A DNA stretch of 64,000 nt. It comes from Verrucomicrobiota bacterium (lineage in GTDB: Bacteria; Verrucomicrobiota; Verrucomicrobiia; Limisphaerales; UBA1096). Position numbers and translations under genes: made by a program. The DNA is taken from contig JASMKO010000025.1 of NCBI GenBank assembly GCA_030749225.1, positions 1 to 64,000 of the forward strand, read 5' to 3'. Under the pieces are notes generated by a model. The model was not told the origin of the DNA. It saw nothing but the letters and a program-made list of their open reading frames with translations, and searched no databases. Positions 16,523 through 25,722 of this stretch are shown piece after piece (the stretch's first letter is position 1; every line of letters begins with the position of its first letter).

Positions 16523-18811
16523 TTAGCGGAAGAGACGGGTTTCGAGGCGGTTGCTGTCGTCACCGATGTCGACGCTGGGCATGGCCTTAAGCGAGAAGAC
16601 CAAATTCACGCTGAAGTCGTTTTTGCCAGAGCGGTGATCGCGCAGGCGGAACCGCAGCGCCGCCGTCGCGCTGGAGAAGTCGCGGTAAACGCTATAGCTC
16701 TGTTCCTCCATCGTTCCGTCACTAGCCTCGAACTGGTGAATCATCCGGAAGCCCCACTCCTCGTTCAGTCGATAGTAGACGCGGCTGAACAGTAGGTCGT
16801 TGCCCCAGCGCCAGTCGGCGTCGATCTGCTGCCGGAAAAAGGGGTCGTACGGGAATCGCTCGCGCAGTTCGCCCGGCGACAGGTCGCGGAGGTACCGGTG
16901 GCCAAGCGTCCAACTCCAACGGTCGCTGGGGAGCAGCGAGAGGGTGTGGTTAGCCTCGTTGAGCCGGCTGTCGTTGGGATCGAACCGCGCCTCGGAGCCA
17001 AGCAGCAGCCACAAGCTTGGCTTAAGTTCCAGATCGGAGTAAACGTCGCTGAAGTGCACCTCACCCGCGTTCCTTTCCAGTCGCCAGTCGGTAAACAGTT
17101 CCCAGTTAAGCAGGTCGTCCACCTGGCCGTTACGCTTGGTTTGCAGGCGGTTCCGTACGCCCAGGCGGATGATGTGGCGCGAGTCGATGCTGTCAGTCGA
17201 GTTGTAGTCGGGAAAGTCGATTGGCCGCAGGCGTAACGTCTGCAGTTCACGGTCGAACTGCGGCAGTTCCCACGGGCGCTTGTTCGGTTCCGGCACGTAA
17301 ACGTAGTTGACCAACGGCTGCACGATGTGCCGCAGGCCGTCGACATCAAACAGGCGGCTTGAGGCATTGGCCCACGTGCTCGACGCCTTGAACGACACCT
17401 CGACTCCGGTGTTGAACACGGCGCGGTCCATCCCACCCGCTTGGCCAAGCGCGGGGTCGCCGCCGGACGTCGCGCCGTAATGCGTCAGCCGAACACCAGC
17501 GTGCGGCGTAACGTTGAGCCAACCAAGCCAAGTGCGCGGCAGGAGCAGTTGCTGGTGGGTGTCGGCGCGAAACGCCTCGTACTCGTACAGGTCAAGGTCG
17601 GTCGCGGCCGGGCGAAACCGGAAATGGCCGACCGAGATTTCGCTCTCGTAAAAGAGCGGCGACGCGCCGAGCCGCTGGCGGAGGCCGGTCACGCGGATCT
17701 CCGGCAGCCGCTCGATGGCCTGGTAAAAGTCATCGATCCGTGGCTGGGCCAGCAGGCTGACGCTGAAGTTGCGCCAATGCTTCGCGATCTCGACGTGCGA
17801 CGACGGCTGAGGGTTACGGCGGAAGTCGCCCTCGAAAAAGTCGCGGTTCACGAACGCGTCGCTCTGCTGCTGCAACAGCAGCTTGGCCGTAAAGTCGGGC
17901 CGGATGTCGACGGTGTGATACAGGCTCAGCCGATGCCGGCTGTTGCGGTCGGTGAAGTCGCCAGCCCGGGAGCGGCGGCCCGATCCGGCGGAGGGATCGC
18001 GATCATCAAGCAGGTAGATCGACGTCTCACCACTGCCGGTTTGGCCAAGGTCGTAGCGCGTATTCAGCCCGGTGGCCCAGCCCCGTCGCGTGCGGTAGTC
18101 GAGGTGCGCCTCGCCGCCCAGCCGGTCGCTCAGGCGCCAGTCGTACGCCCCCTCAAAGAACAGTCCGTAGCGACTTCGGTAGCCCGGAGTGAGACTCCAT
18201 TGGCTAGGTGGCTGGTCGAGCCGGCGGCGGTAGTACGGGAAATAAAACAGCGGCACCTTCCCGGCGTAGAGCGTTGCACCTCGCGCCTCGATGTATTTTC
18301 CAGGAACGAGGCTCAAGTGGCGGGTGCGGAGGCGTAGCACCGGATCGGCGTGATCGTCGGTAGTCAGCCAAGCGTCATCGGTCGAGTATCGGCCAGTTAT
18401 CGCGTCGCCTCGAATTTTCGTACCCTCCACAAAAAACGGCGCTTGACCTGCACGAAAATGGTCGGTCTGTATCGCGCGGGTCTGGAAATTGTAAACTAGG
18501 CGCTCGGCGGTGAAGACGCGATCCCGGTTTTGCAGCGTGACATTGCCTTCGGCAAAAATCTCTCCGGTGGACTGGTCTAGTCGCCCCTGATCGGCAATGA
18601 CGAAGGCTCGCTCGCCCTGATCCTCGAACGTAATGCGAAAACGGTCATTCAGGATCACCCGCCCGTCGTCGAGGTTGTAGTCGAACTCGCCCGGCTCAAG
18701 CGACTCTATCTCCCACAACGGCCCGGTCGGCGATGCCGACTCGGCCGCCCGGCCGTCGCTTGGCCAAGCGACGAACAGCGGGAAAACAAAACCAGCCCAA
18801 CGGAGATGCAT
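16523..18811 (-). CDS. lptD: LPS-assembly protein LptD
   Basis: About 762 residues from ATG 18811 (signal MHLRWAGFVFPLFVAWPSDGRAAE). The N-terminal third is the periplasmic OstA/LptA-like domain (FVIADQGRLDQSTGEIFAEGNVTLQNRDRVFTAERL), followed by the long LptD barrel (YFPYYRR, WSLTPGYRSRYG, many aromatic beta strands to the C-terminus). It inserts lipopolysaccharide into the outer leaflet of the outer membrane, receiving it from the LptBFG-C-A bridge; lptB and an LptA/LptC-like gene lie at 60.7-63.4 kb. The Phe-containing last strand (ETRLFR) fits a barrel terminus. Its signal peptide region contains a 20-nt perfect palindrome (18754-18773) that encodes AWPS. Confidence 0.85.
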   Translation of the reverse strand: MHLRWAGFVFPLFVAWPSDGRAAESASPTGPLWEIESLEPGEFDYNLDDGRVILNDRFRITFEDQGERAFVIADQGRLDQSTGEIFAEGNVTLQNRDRVFTAERLVYNFQTRAIQTDHFRAGQAPFFVEGTKIRGDAITGRYSTDDAWLTTDDHADPVLRLRTRHLSLVPGKYIEARGATLYAGKVPLFYFPYYRRRLDQPPSQWSLTPGYRSRYGLFFEGAYDWRLSDRLGGEAHLDYRTRRGWATGLNTRYDLGQTGSGETSIYLLDDRDPSAGSGRRSRAGDFTDRNSRHRLSLYHTVDIRPDFTAKLLLQQQSDAFVNRDFFEGDFRRNPQPSSHVEIAKHWRNFSVSLLAQPRIDDFYQAIERLPEIRVTGLRQRLGASPLFYESEISVGHFRFRPAATDLDLYEYEAFRADTHQQLLLPRTWLGWLNVTPHAGVRLTHYGATSGGDPALGQAGGMDRAVFNTGVEVSFKASSTWANASSRLFDVDGLRHIVQPLVNYVYVPEPNKRPWELPQFDRELQTLRLRPIDFPDYNSTDSIDSRHIIRLGVRNRLQTKRNGQVDDLLNWELFTDWRLERNAGEVHFSDVYSDLELKPSLWLLLGSEARFDPNDSRLNEANHTLSLLPSDRWSWTLGHRYLRDLSPGELRERFPYDPFFRQQIDADWRWGNDLLFSRVYYRLNEEWGFRMIHQFEASDGTMEEQSYSVYRDFSSATAALRFRLRDHRSGKNDFSVNLVFSLKAMPSVDIGDDSNRLETRLFR
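18754..18773. repeat. Longest perfect palindrome copy, 20 nt
   Basis: CGTCGCTTGGCCAAGCGACG is symmetric over 20 nt, so the symmetry extends beyond the 14-nt consensus. It lies in the signal-peptide region of lptD (minus strand). Confidence 0.9.
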
Positions 18812-18873
18812 CAACGGGCGTTGAGTTAAGCAGACGCCGGTGTTGGCTACAAGCCAAGCAGCTTGGCCGCAAG

Positions 18874-18908
18874 ACGAAAAAAGGCGGGGCAATTTATGCC
18901 CCGCCTTG
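18874..18908 (-). terminator. Rho-independent terminator of groEL
   Basis: The minus strand reads AGGCGGGGCA, loop TAAAT, TGCCCCGCCT, then a T-tract. The stem is a perfect 10 bp. It lies about 30 nt past the groEL stop and ends the dnaK-groES-groEL block. Confidence 0.9.
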
Positions 18909-18935
18909 GTCTGCTGTTTTTTGGAACAACGTGAA

Positions 18936-20561
18936 TTACATCATACCGTGGTCGTGGCCACCGCCCGCCGGTGGTGGCGGCTCCTTCTCGGGGATCTCGG
19001 TAATCAAGCACTCTGTAGTGAGCAGCAACCCAGCAATCGAGCCGGCGTTCTGGAGCGCGGTACGGGTAACCTTTTTCGGGTCAACAACACCAGCCTTGAC
19101 GAGGTCTTCGTACTTCTCGGTCGCGACGTTGAAACCATTGTTGCCCTTGCTCTCCAGGACTTCCTGAACGATCACGGCACCCTCGAGGCCTGCATTGGCA
19201 GCCAGGGCCCGCAGCGGCGCCTCAACGGCGTTGCGGATGATGGAAACACCAATCTGCTGGTCGCCGTCCAGTTGCAGCTTTTCGATCGTCGGGCGAGTTC
19301 GAAGCAGGGCAACACCACCCCCCGGGACAATCCCCTCCTCCACCGCAGCGCGAGTGGCATGCAGGGCATCCTCAACACGGGCTTTCTTTTCCTTCATCTC
19401 GGTCTCGGTGGCTGCGCCGACGTTGATGACGGCAACACCGCCGGCCAGCTTGGCCAAGCGTTCCTGCAGTTTCTCGCGATCGTAGTCGGAGGTGGTCTCC
19501 TCGATCTGGCGACGAATCTGGTTCACGCGACCCTGGATCTCGGACGATTTGCCGGAACCCTCAACGATGGTGGTGTTTTCCTTGTCCACCACGATGCTCT
19601 TGGCGCGGCCCAGATCGCTCAACTCAACGGACTCGAGCTTGATGCCGAGGTCCTCGGTAATGCAGCGGCCGCCGGTCAGGATGGCAATGTCCTCGAGCAT
19701 GGCCTTGCGGCGGTCGCCGAAGCCAGGTGCCTTGACTGCGGCGATGTTGAGCGTGCCGCGGATGCGGTTAACCACGAGGGTGGCCAAGGCCTCGCCCTCG
19801 ACATCTTCAGCGATGATCAGCATCTGTTTGCCGGTCTTGGCGACCTTCTCCAGCAGTGGAACCATGTCCTTGAGGCTACTGATCTTCTTCTCGAAAATGA
19901 GAATGTAGGCATCCTCGAGGCGGCACTCCATGGAGTCGGTATCCGTGGCGAAGTACGGTGAGAGGTAGCCCTTGTCAAACTGCATGCCCTCGACCACGTC
20001 GAGCGTGGTCTCGATGGACTTGGCCTCCTCGACAGTGATGGTGCCGTCCTTGCCGACCTTATCCATAGCATCGGCGATGATCTCGCCGACCTCCTCGTCC
20101 CAGTTGGCGGACACGGTGGCAACCTGATTGATCTCCTCCTTGTCCTTGACTTTCTTGGAGGCCTTGTCGAGCGCGCCAACGGCAGCTTCCACCGCCTTTT
20201 GAATACCACGCTGAATGGCGATCGGGCTAGCCCCTGCGGTGACGTGTTTGAGACCACCATTGAAGATGGCCTCAGCTAGTACAGTAGCCGTGGTGGTTCC
20301 GTCACCGGCGGCATCACTAGTCTTGCTTGAGACCTCACGCACCATCTGGGCACCCATATTTTCATACGGATCCTCGAGATCAATCTCCTTGGCCACGGTG
20401 ACACCGTCCTTGGTGACTGTGGGGGAGCCGAACTTCTTGTCGAGAACGACGTTGCGTCCCTTTGGACCGAGTGTGGCTGTTACGGCCTTGGACAGGGTGG
20501 TGACACCCTTCAACAAGGCCTGCCGCGCGGATTCATCAAACTTTAGTTGTTTTGCTGACAT
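18936..20561 (-). CDS. groEL: Chaperonin GroEL (Hsp60)
   Basis: 541 residues, the normal length. [20 protein letters not shown] at the start, then [17 protein letters not shown], the ATP site [13 protein letters not shown] and [12 protein letters not shown] in the middle all fit GroEL. It forms the double-ring folding chamber with GroES. The C-terminus ends [17 protein letters not shown]: the usual flexible Gly-Gly-Met tail is largely replaced by Pro and His. An exact palindrome at 19448-19459 encodes RLAKLAGG. It lies 22 bp downstream of groES, in the same transcript, with a strong terminator after it. Confidence 0.97.
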   Translation of the reverse strand: MSAKQLKFDESARQALLKGVTTLSKAVTATLGPKGRNVVLDKKFGSPTVTKDGVTVAKEIDLEDPYENMGAQMVREVSSKTSDAAGDGTTTATVLAEAIFNGGLKHVTAGASPIAIQRGIQKAVEAAVGALDKASKKVKDKEEINQVATVSANWDEEVGEIIADAMDKVGKDGTITVEEAKSIETTLDVVEGMQFDKGYLSPYFATDTDSMECRLEDAYILIFEKKISSLKDMVPLLEKVAKTGKQMLIIAEDVEGEALATLVVNRIRGTLNIAAVKAPGFGDRRKAMLEDIAILTGGRCITEDLGIKLESVELSDLGRAKSIVVDKENTTIVEGSGKSSEIQGRVNQIRRQIEETTSDYDREKLQERLAKLAGGVAVINVGAATETEMKEKKARVEDALHATRAAVEEGIVPGGGVALLRTRPTIEKLQLDGDQQIGVSIIRNAVEAPLRALAANAGLEGAVIVQEVLESKGNNGFNVATEKYEDLVKAGVVDPKKVTRTALQNAGSIAGLLLTTECLITEIPEKEPPPPAGGGHDHGMM

Positions 20562-20583
20562 ACTTTATTATTCCTTTCCAAAT

Positions 20584-20880
20584 TTATCCAACGATTGCGA
20601 GGATGTCGTCAGAATTCAAAATCTTGAGTTCCTTGCCGTCAACCTTGACCTCGGTGCCGCCATACTTACTGATCAACACCTTGTCTCCTTTCTTAACCTC
20701 GAAGGGAATCTTGTTCCCCGAGTCATCGGTCTTGCCGGTACCCAGAGCCAGTACCTTTGCTTCAGTGGGTTTTTCCTTAGCAGAATCCGGGATGATAATT
20801 CCACCATCCGATTGCTGCTCATTCTCCTCGATCGGCTCAACAATAATGCGATCGCCGAGCGGTTTTAGTTTTAGTGCCAT
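20584..20880 (-). CDS. groES: Co-chaperonin GroES (Hsp10)
   Basis: 98 residues from ATG 20880 ([23 protein letters not shown]); the ORF track's longer start adds 21 residues with no homology to Gro[22 protein letters not shown] is the mobile loop, [24 protein letters not shown] the C-terminal strands. It caps GroEL. The gene lies between dnaK and groEL. I found no CIRCE element (TTAGCACTC-N9-GAGTGCTAA) upstream, so HrcA control is not indicated. Confidence 0.96.
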   Translation of the reverse strand: MALKLKPLGDRIIVEPIEENEQQSDGGIIIPDSAKEKPTEAKVLALGTGKTDDSGNKIPFEVKKGDKVLISKYGGTEVKVDGKELKILNSDDILAIVG

Positions 20881-20909
20881 GTTTGTTTTTATCTTACTTG
20901 CTGTGTTGG

Positions 20910-20928
20910 TTCCCGCCTTAGGCGGGAA
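20910..20928 (-). terminator. Hairpin between dnaK and groES
   Basis: TTCCCGCC-TTA-GGCGGGAA is a perfect 8-bp stem with a 3-nt loop in the 102-bp gap between the dnaK stop and the groES start. No T-tract follows, so it is more likely an mRNA processing/stability element or weak attenuator that could give groESL different expression from dnaK. Confidence 0.5.
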
Positions 20929-20982
20929 AGTGTGCCGCGCCAAACAGCCAGGGCCACCCGGCCCCGGCCAAGCTCGGCTAAA

Positions 20983-22923
20983 TTATCGATCGGCCTTTTC
21001 CTCCACAACCTCGGCGTCGATGATCGGGCCTTCCTCCTTCTTGGCAGCCTCATCCTCGCCGGACGGAGCCGCATCGTCGCCAGCCGGCTGGCCGGCGGCT
21101 GCTTGTGCTTCCTGTGCGGCCTTGTAAATGTCACCGGAGGCTTCCTGCACAACCTGTTGCAATTTCTCTGTGGCGGCCTTGATCGCGCCGGAGTCGGAGC
21201 CTTTCAACGCCTCCTTCAACTCGTTGTTGGCGGCCTCAAGCCCGCTCTTTTTGTCGCCGGAAATCTTGTCAGCATTGTCCTTGAGCAGTTTCTCCGTCTG
21301 GTAGGCCAGGTTGTCGGCGTTGTTGCGCAGGTCAACCTCCTCGCGGCGTTGTTTGTCATCGTCGGCGTGCGCCTCGGCGTCCTGCTTCATCTTTTCGATG
21401 TCCTCCTCAGAAAGGCCGCTGCTTGCTGTAATGGTGATCTTCTGCTCCTTGCCGGTGCCAAGATCCTTGGCGTTGACGTTGAGGATGCCGTTGGCATCAA
21501 TGTCGAACGTCACCTCGATCTGCGGCGTGCCACGCGGTGCGGGCGGGATTTCGGTCAACTGGAATTTGCCAATGCTCTTGTTGTCATTGGCAAACTCTCG
21601 CTCACCCTGCAACACATGGATATCCACAGCCGGCTGATTGTCGGCAGCCGTGGAAAAGATTTCCGATTTCTTGGTAGGGATGGTGGTGTTGCGCTCGATG
21701 AGTTTTGTCATCACTGCGCCCATGGTCTCAATGCCTAGTGAAAGCGGCGTTACATCCAGCAGCAGCACGTCCTTCACGTCCCCCTTCAGGACGCCGCCTT
21801 GGATGGCCGCGCCAACCGCGACGACTTCATCCGGGTTGACCCCCTGGTTGGGTTTCCTGCCGATCGCTGCCTCGGCGGTCTCGACCACCTTGGGCATCCT
21901 GGTCATCCCGCCAACCAAGACGAGATCCTTGATGTCGCTTGCGCCGACTTCAGCATCCTTGAAGCAGGCCTCCACCGGCTTCAGGGTGCGCTCGAACAAA
22001 TCGTCACAAAGCTGCTCTAGCTTGGCTCGCGACAACTGCACGTTGATGTGCTTGGGTCCACTGGCATCCGCCGTGATGAACGGAAGGTTCAGGTCGTAGC
22101 TTGTGGAACTGGAAAGCGAAATCTTGGCCTTCTCGGCCTCTTCCTTGATGCGTTGCAAGGCATCTGGCTGGGTACTCAAGTCCATGCCGTTCTCCTCCTT
22201 GAAAGTGTCGAGCACCCAGTCGATAACGGCATTGTCCCAGTCGTCGCCACCGAGTTTTGTGTCGCCGTTGGTTGCCTTCACCTCGAACACCCCGTCGCCG
22301 ATCTCCAACACCGAGATGTCAAACGTGCCACCGCCAAGGTCGTACACGGCAATGTTCTGGTCCGTCTTCTTGTCGAGTCCATACGCCAGCGAGGCAGCCG
22401 TCGGTTCGTTGATGATCCGTAGCACTTCCAAACCGGCGATCTTGCCGGCATCCTTGGTTGCTTGACGCTGCGTATCGTTGTAATAGGCGGGAACCGTGAT
22501 GACGGCCTCGGTGATCGTTTCGCCCAAGCGCATCTCGGCGTCGGCCTTGAGCTTGCTCAGGATCATTGCGGAAATTTCCGGCGGGCTGTACTGCTTGGTC
22601 TCCCCCGCGACCTCCACCTCCACGGCGGCATCCCCGTTGGAAGCCTTTACGACCTTGTACGGCATCCGCTCGGCCTCCGAGCCGATCTCATCGAATTTGC
22701 GGCCCATGAACCGCTTGATGGAGAAAATGGTGTTCTTGGGGTTGGTGACGGCCTGGCGCTTGGCCGCATCACCCACCAGTCGCTCACCATCCTTGGTAAA
22801 TGCCACAACCGAGGGCGTCGTCCTGCGACCCTCGGAGTTCTCAAGAACAAGCGGCTCCCCGCCGTCCATGACAGACATGCAGCAATTCGTCGTTCCTAAA
22901 TCTATGCCCAATACTTTTCCCAT
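20983..22923 (-). CDS. dnaK: Chaperone DnaK (Hsp70)
   Basis: 646 residues from ATG 22923 ([18 protein letters not shown]), with AGGGTGG about 11 nt upstream as ribosome site; the ORF track's earlier start lacks support. NBD motifs are [47 protein letters not shown] and [11 protein letters not shown]; the substrate-binding domain starts near [18 protein letters not shown]. The tail is Ala/Glu-rich ([28 protein letters not shown]) and ends in DAEVVEEK, as in classical DnaK. dnaJ and grpE are not in the window. It is the first gene of dnaK-groES-groEL. Confidence 0.97.
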   Translation of the reverse strand: MGKVLGIDLGTTNCCMSVMDGGEPLVLENSEGRRTTPSVVAFTKDGERLVGDAAKRQAVTNPKNTIFSIKRFMGRKFDEIGSEAERMPYKVVKASNGDAAVEVEVAGETKQYSPPEISAMILSKLKADAEMRLGETITEAVITVPAYYNDTQRQATKDAGKIAGLEVLRIINEPTAASLAYGLDKKTDQNIAVYDLGGGTFDISVLEIGDGVFEVKATNGDTKLGGDDWDNAVIDWVLDTFKEENGMDLSTQPDALQRIKEEAEKAKISLSSSTSYDLNLPFITADASGPKHINVQLSRAKLEQLCDDLFERTLKPVEACFKDAEVGASDIKDLVLVGGMTRMPKVVETAEAAIGRKPNQGVNPDEVVAVGAAIQGGVLKGDVKDVLLLDVTPLSLGIETMGAVMTKLIERNTTIPTKKSEIFSTAADNQPAVDIHVLQGEREFANDNKSIGKFQLTEIPPAPRGTPQIEVTFDIDANGILNVNAKDLGTGKEQKITITASSGLSEEDIEKMKQDAEAHADDDKQRREEVDLRNNADNLAYQTEKLLKDNADKISGDKKSGLEAANNELKEALKGSDSGAIKAATEKLQQVVQEASGDIYKAAQEAQAAAGQPAGDDAAPSGEDEAAKKEEGPIIDAEVVEEKADR

Positions 22924-23141
22924 AACAATGCCGCCACCCTTGAGCAACCGAGATGCCAAGCACCAATTAAAGACTGTAACATACTGGAAACGAGTTCATT
23001 AAGTGTTATATCAGCTCACTGAGCGAATCTTGATTTTCGAGACAATTGCGACATAATGTCCCTGTCGTTGGTTTCTCAAGTCGGCGCGTGTCCCTCCTTG
23101 GGCTTGGTTTCACAAACGCGCTTGGCCGAGCGCCGGACCAC

Positions 23142-24017
23142 TCATTCACCGCCGAATGGGTTGCTAGAATCCCCCGAAGATTCGTCGAAAGGGTTGTCTC
23201 CCGAATCGCGCTTGGCCTTGGTTTTCTTTTGCTTGGACTTTTGCGGCTTGGGCAGTTTTGGAGCGAGGATCGGAGAAAACATCAAATACACCCATGACAC
23301 CACCAAGTGCACCCCCCACACGATTAGCAAAGCCACCAAGTCGAGTTGCTTCAGGCTATAAAGCACAATACCAACACTCATCACCAACGCGCCCGGAAGT
23401 TGGGCGGCAATCGCAACCTTCCGGGCACCCACCCAATCCACCCGGTTGACGGAGAACACCTTAGCCGGAAACGTGTACAGCAAACCAACCGCGGACCAAG
23501 TGACCAGAAGGAAGACCACGACCAGCAGACCAAGCCCGGCCAGCACCATGTGGGAACGTGCCCCCCACCACGGCTCAAGCTCGGTTTTGTTGAACAACCA
23601 AGTCCAGCCCGTGGGATAAGGCAGCGGCAGCAGGCCAAGCCCGAGGTTGCTGCCGACCTGCAGATTGTCCGGCCCAAAGGCCAGCACGAGATCAGCCGAT
23701 TCCACAACATTGGTGAAGCCCCCGGGGCGGATATCGATCCGCATAAACGGCCCCTCCTGCTGAACCATGGCCCCGCTTGGCCAAGCCAGACGGCCACCCC
23801 GAATCTGCCCGGTCGGCGGCATTTCCCGGATCGATTTGTCGATCACCGGTACCCAAGCCTGCTGGACAAACCAGACTGCCGTGGTCGCGACCATCAGCGC
23901 GAAGACCAGTTCCGCAGTCAGCAACCGCAAGCGGCTGGCCACAGCGAACCGGGCCACGCCGCCGAATGTCAATGGCTGCCAAGCCTCCTTCGGTCGATCA
24001 TCCGCCACGCCGCCCAC
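23142..24017 (-). CDS. Polytopic membrane protein of unknown function
   Basis: Up to 291 residues from GTG 24017; I do not recognise the family. About four or five hydrophobic segments are visible (LVFALMVATTAVWFVQQAW; MVLAGLGLLVVVFLLVTWSAVGLLY; VAIAAQLPGALVMSVGIVLYSL; VALLIVWGVHLVVSWVYLMF). The region between the first and second is extracytoplasmic-looking with GLLPLPYPTGWTWLF. The C-terminus is a charged tail (KPQKSKQKKTKAKRDSGDNPFDESSGDSSNPFGGE). The arrangement resembles YIP1/DUF1189-like membrane proteins, but only weakly. It is transcribed divergently from nusA. Confidence 0.55.
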   Translation of the reverse strand: MGGVADDRPKEAWQPLTFGGVARFAVASRLRLLTAELVFALMVATTAVWFVQQAWVPVIDKSIREMPPTGQIRGGRLAWPSGAMVQQEGPFMRIDIRPGGFTNVVESADLVLAFGPDNLQVGSNLGLGLLPLPYPTGWTWLFNKTELEPWWGARSHMVLAGLGLLVVVFLLVTWSAVGLLYTFPAKVFSVNRVDWVGARKVAIAAQLPGALVMSVGIVLYSLKQLDLVALLIVWGVHLVVSWVYLMFSPILAPKLPKPQKSKQKKTKAKRDSGDNPFDESSGDSSNPFGGE

Positions 24018-24093
24018 AAACTACCTTTGGGCAAACTGCCGGGAAACCCAAATTCGCGTCCTAACAGTGATTTTGGTCGAAAAAACAAAAAAA

Positions 24094-24117
24094 CACCCCA
24101 TGAGGCGGGGTTTTTAC
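24094..24117. terminator. Terminator-like hairpin between divergent genes
   Basis: An A-rich tract (AAAAACAAAAAAAC) precedes ACCCC-ATGAGGC-GGGGT and a T5 tract follows, so it could terminate in either direction. It lies between the minus-strand membrane protein and nusA, where no transcript is expected to end, and may insulate them or end an unannotated small RNA. Confidence 0.45.
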
Positions 24118-24119
24118 AC

Positions 24120-24149
24120 TTGACGCTGCTCGAGCGAAACGACTAGCCT
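24120..24149 (+). promoter_or_regulatory. Sigma-70-type promoter for the nusA operon
   Basis: TTGACG (24120-24125), an 18-nt spacer and TAGCCT (24144-24149) make a reasonable housekeeping promoter about 130 nt before the nusA ATG. It would start transcription near 24156. Confidence 0.5.
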
Positions 24150-24150
24150 G

Positions 24151-24238
24151 AAGCCGGTTGCCACCCCACGGGTGCCAGCTTGGTAGTCAACTCTGTTAAG
24201 AGTGAGTGAAGTCGGAGAGCAATCTGCCGGCTTTTTTG
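24151..24238 (+). promoter_or_regulatory. Possible structured leader/attenuator of nusA
   Basis: AAGCCGG (24151-24157) can pair with CCGGCTT (24227-24233), enclosing about 70 nt that contain smaller hairpins (GGTTGCCACCC/GGGTGCC area, CTCTGTTAAGAG), and is followed by six T. This would be an RNA of about 80 nt closed by a terminator-like stem right after the promoter and before the nusA start. I cannot match it to a known riboswitch. Covariation in related genomes would decide it. Confidence 0.35.
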
Positions 24239-24279
24239 TTCGCCGCGAATGGTTTGGAGCCTGTCGAAAAACGAAAACA

Positions 24280-25650
24280 ATGAATGCGGATTTTATAGCT
24301 AGCATGGAGTATTGGGAGCGCGAAAAGGGACTCGATCGTGAGATTCTCATCAGCGCTGTGGAGGACGCAATGGTCTCCGCGGCCAAGCGGGCGGTCGGCC
24401 CAGCCCGAGAGTTGCGGTGTGAAATCGACCGCAAGGATGGCGACATCCGCGCCTTCGCCTCCCTTGTCGTAGTAGAGATGGTCACCGACAAGCAGTGCGA
24501 AATCAGCCTGGAATCGGCAAAACGCCACAAGCCAGACGTTCAACTGGACGAGGAACTGGAAGTCGAGGTGACCCCAAAAAACTTTGGCCGGATCGCCTCG
24601 CAGAACGCTAAACAGGCGCTGATGCAGGCCATTCGCCGCGAGGAGAAGGCGTTGGTTTACACCGAGTTCAAGGATCGAGTCGGCGACATCGTCAGCGGCG
24701 AGGTTCGGGGTTTCGACCGATCGGATGTCCTCGTTGATCTGGGCAAATTTGAGGCCCTGCTGCCCAACCGCGAGCGTGTGCCCACCGAGGAATACCAGCG
24801 GGGCGAACGCATCCGCTGCCTGGTAAAAACCGTGCAAGGCTCGGACAGCCACTCCGAGATCATCCTCTCGCGAAGGGACACTGACTTTGTGCTCAAGCTG
24901 TTCCAACTCGAAGTCTCCGAAATCAACGACGGCACGATCGAGGTCAAGGGGATCGCCCGGGAACCCGGCTTCCGAACCAAGCTCGCCGTGCACTCGAGGG
25001 ATGAAAAAGTGGATCCCGTCGGCGCTTGCGTTGGCCTCCGCGGGCAACGGGTGAAAAACATCGTGCGGGAACTCAACAACGAAAAAATCGACATTATCCG
25101 ATGGGATGCCGACATCGAGACGTATGTGACCAACTCCCTCGCCCCGGCCCAACTCAAACGGCTTGAGATCGATCAAGACAAAAAAAGGGCGCACATCCTT
25201 GTGAACCCCGATCAACTCTCGCTGGCCATCGGACGCCGCGGCCAAAACGCCCGGCTCACCAGCATCCTCACCGGGTGGCAAATCGACATCGACCCGGAGG
25301 AGGAGGTTCGCGTCGGCTTTGAGGAACAGGTCGCCGGAGCCGTCGACGCTTTGGCCGCTATACCCGGCATCGAGAAGGAGCAAGCCGATGCCCTTGTCCA
25401 TGCCGGTTTGCTAACACTCGATGCCTTGATCGGTGTCGAGGCGGAAGACCTTGCGGATATCCCGGGCCTCGCGGACCATGCCGAGTCGGTTCAGGCCGCC
25501 GCCCGCGCGGAGAAGGAACGCCGCGGGGGTTCGAGCGCCAACCCGACAACAGAGGAGGCGCCTCCTGAAGTTGCCGCCGATCCTGAAGAGGAAACAGACC
25601 CCGAAACCGATACCGCTGGAGAAGCCGCCCCGACGAAGGAGGCTGAGTAA
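24280..25650 (+). CDS. nusA: Transcription termination/antitermination factor NusA
   Basis: About 456 residues from ATG 24280 (MNADFIASMEYWEREKGLDREILISAVEDAM). N-terminal RNAP-binding domain, S1 domain (GDIVSGEVRGFDRSDVLVDLG), two KH domains (DPVGACVGLRGQRVKNIVRELNNEKIDII and ILVNPDQLSLAIGRRGQNARL), then a helix-hairpin-helix tail (AIPGIEKEQADALVHAGL, DLADIPGL) and an acidic Ala/Glu-rich C-terminus. It modulates pausing and termination. rimP, which normally precedes nusA, is not here. Followed by infB after 72 bp. Confidence 0.95.
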   Translation: MNADFIASMEYWEREKGLDREILISAVEDAMVSAAKRAVGPARELRCEIDRKDGDIRAFASLVVVEMVTDKQCEISLESAKRHKPDVQLDEELEVEVTPKNFGRIASQNAKQALMQAIRREEKALVYTEFKDRVGDIVSGEVRGFDRSDVLVDLGKFEALLPNRERVPTEEYQRGERIRCLVKTVQGSDSHSEIILSRRDTDFVLKLFQLEVSEINDGTIEVKGIAREPGFRTKLAVHSRDEKVDPVGACVGLRGQRVKNIVRELNNEKIDIIRWDADIETYVTNSLAPAQLKRLEIDQDKKRAHILVNPDQLSLAIGRRGQNARLTSILTGWQIDIDPEEEVRVGFEEQVAGAVDALAAIPGIEKEQADALVHAGLLTLDALIGVEAEDLADIPGLADHAESVQAAARAEKERRGGSSANPTTEEAPPEVAADPEEETDPETDTAGEAAPTKEAE

Positions 25651-25722
25651 CCGGGGAGTATTGCCTCGGCGCTCCGCCAAGCGGCCGTTTCCCGTTGGCC
25701 AAGCGCAAGCAGATCACTTTTT

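Noticed and set aside
22924-23141. CIRCE or sigma-32 promoter upstream of dnaK
   Set aside because: No inverted repeat TTAGCACTC-N9-GAGTGCTAA; only a weak TATAAC-like -10 without a matching -35.
25651-25722. Terminator between nusA and infB
   Set aside because: The palindrome-like segment there lacks a stable stem and T-tract, so read-through into infB is expected.
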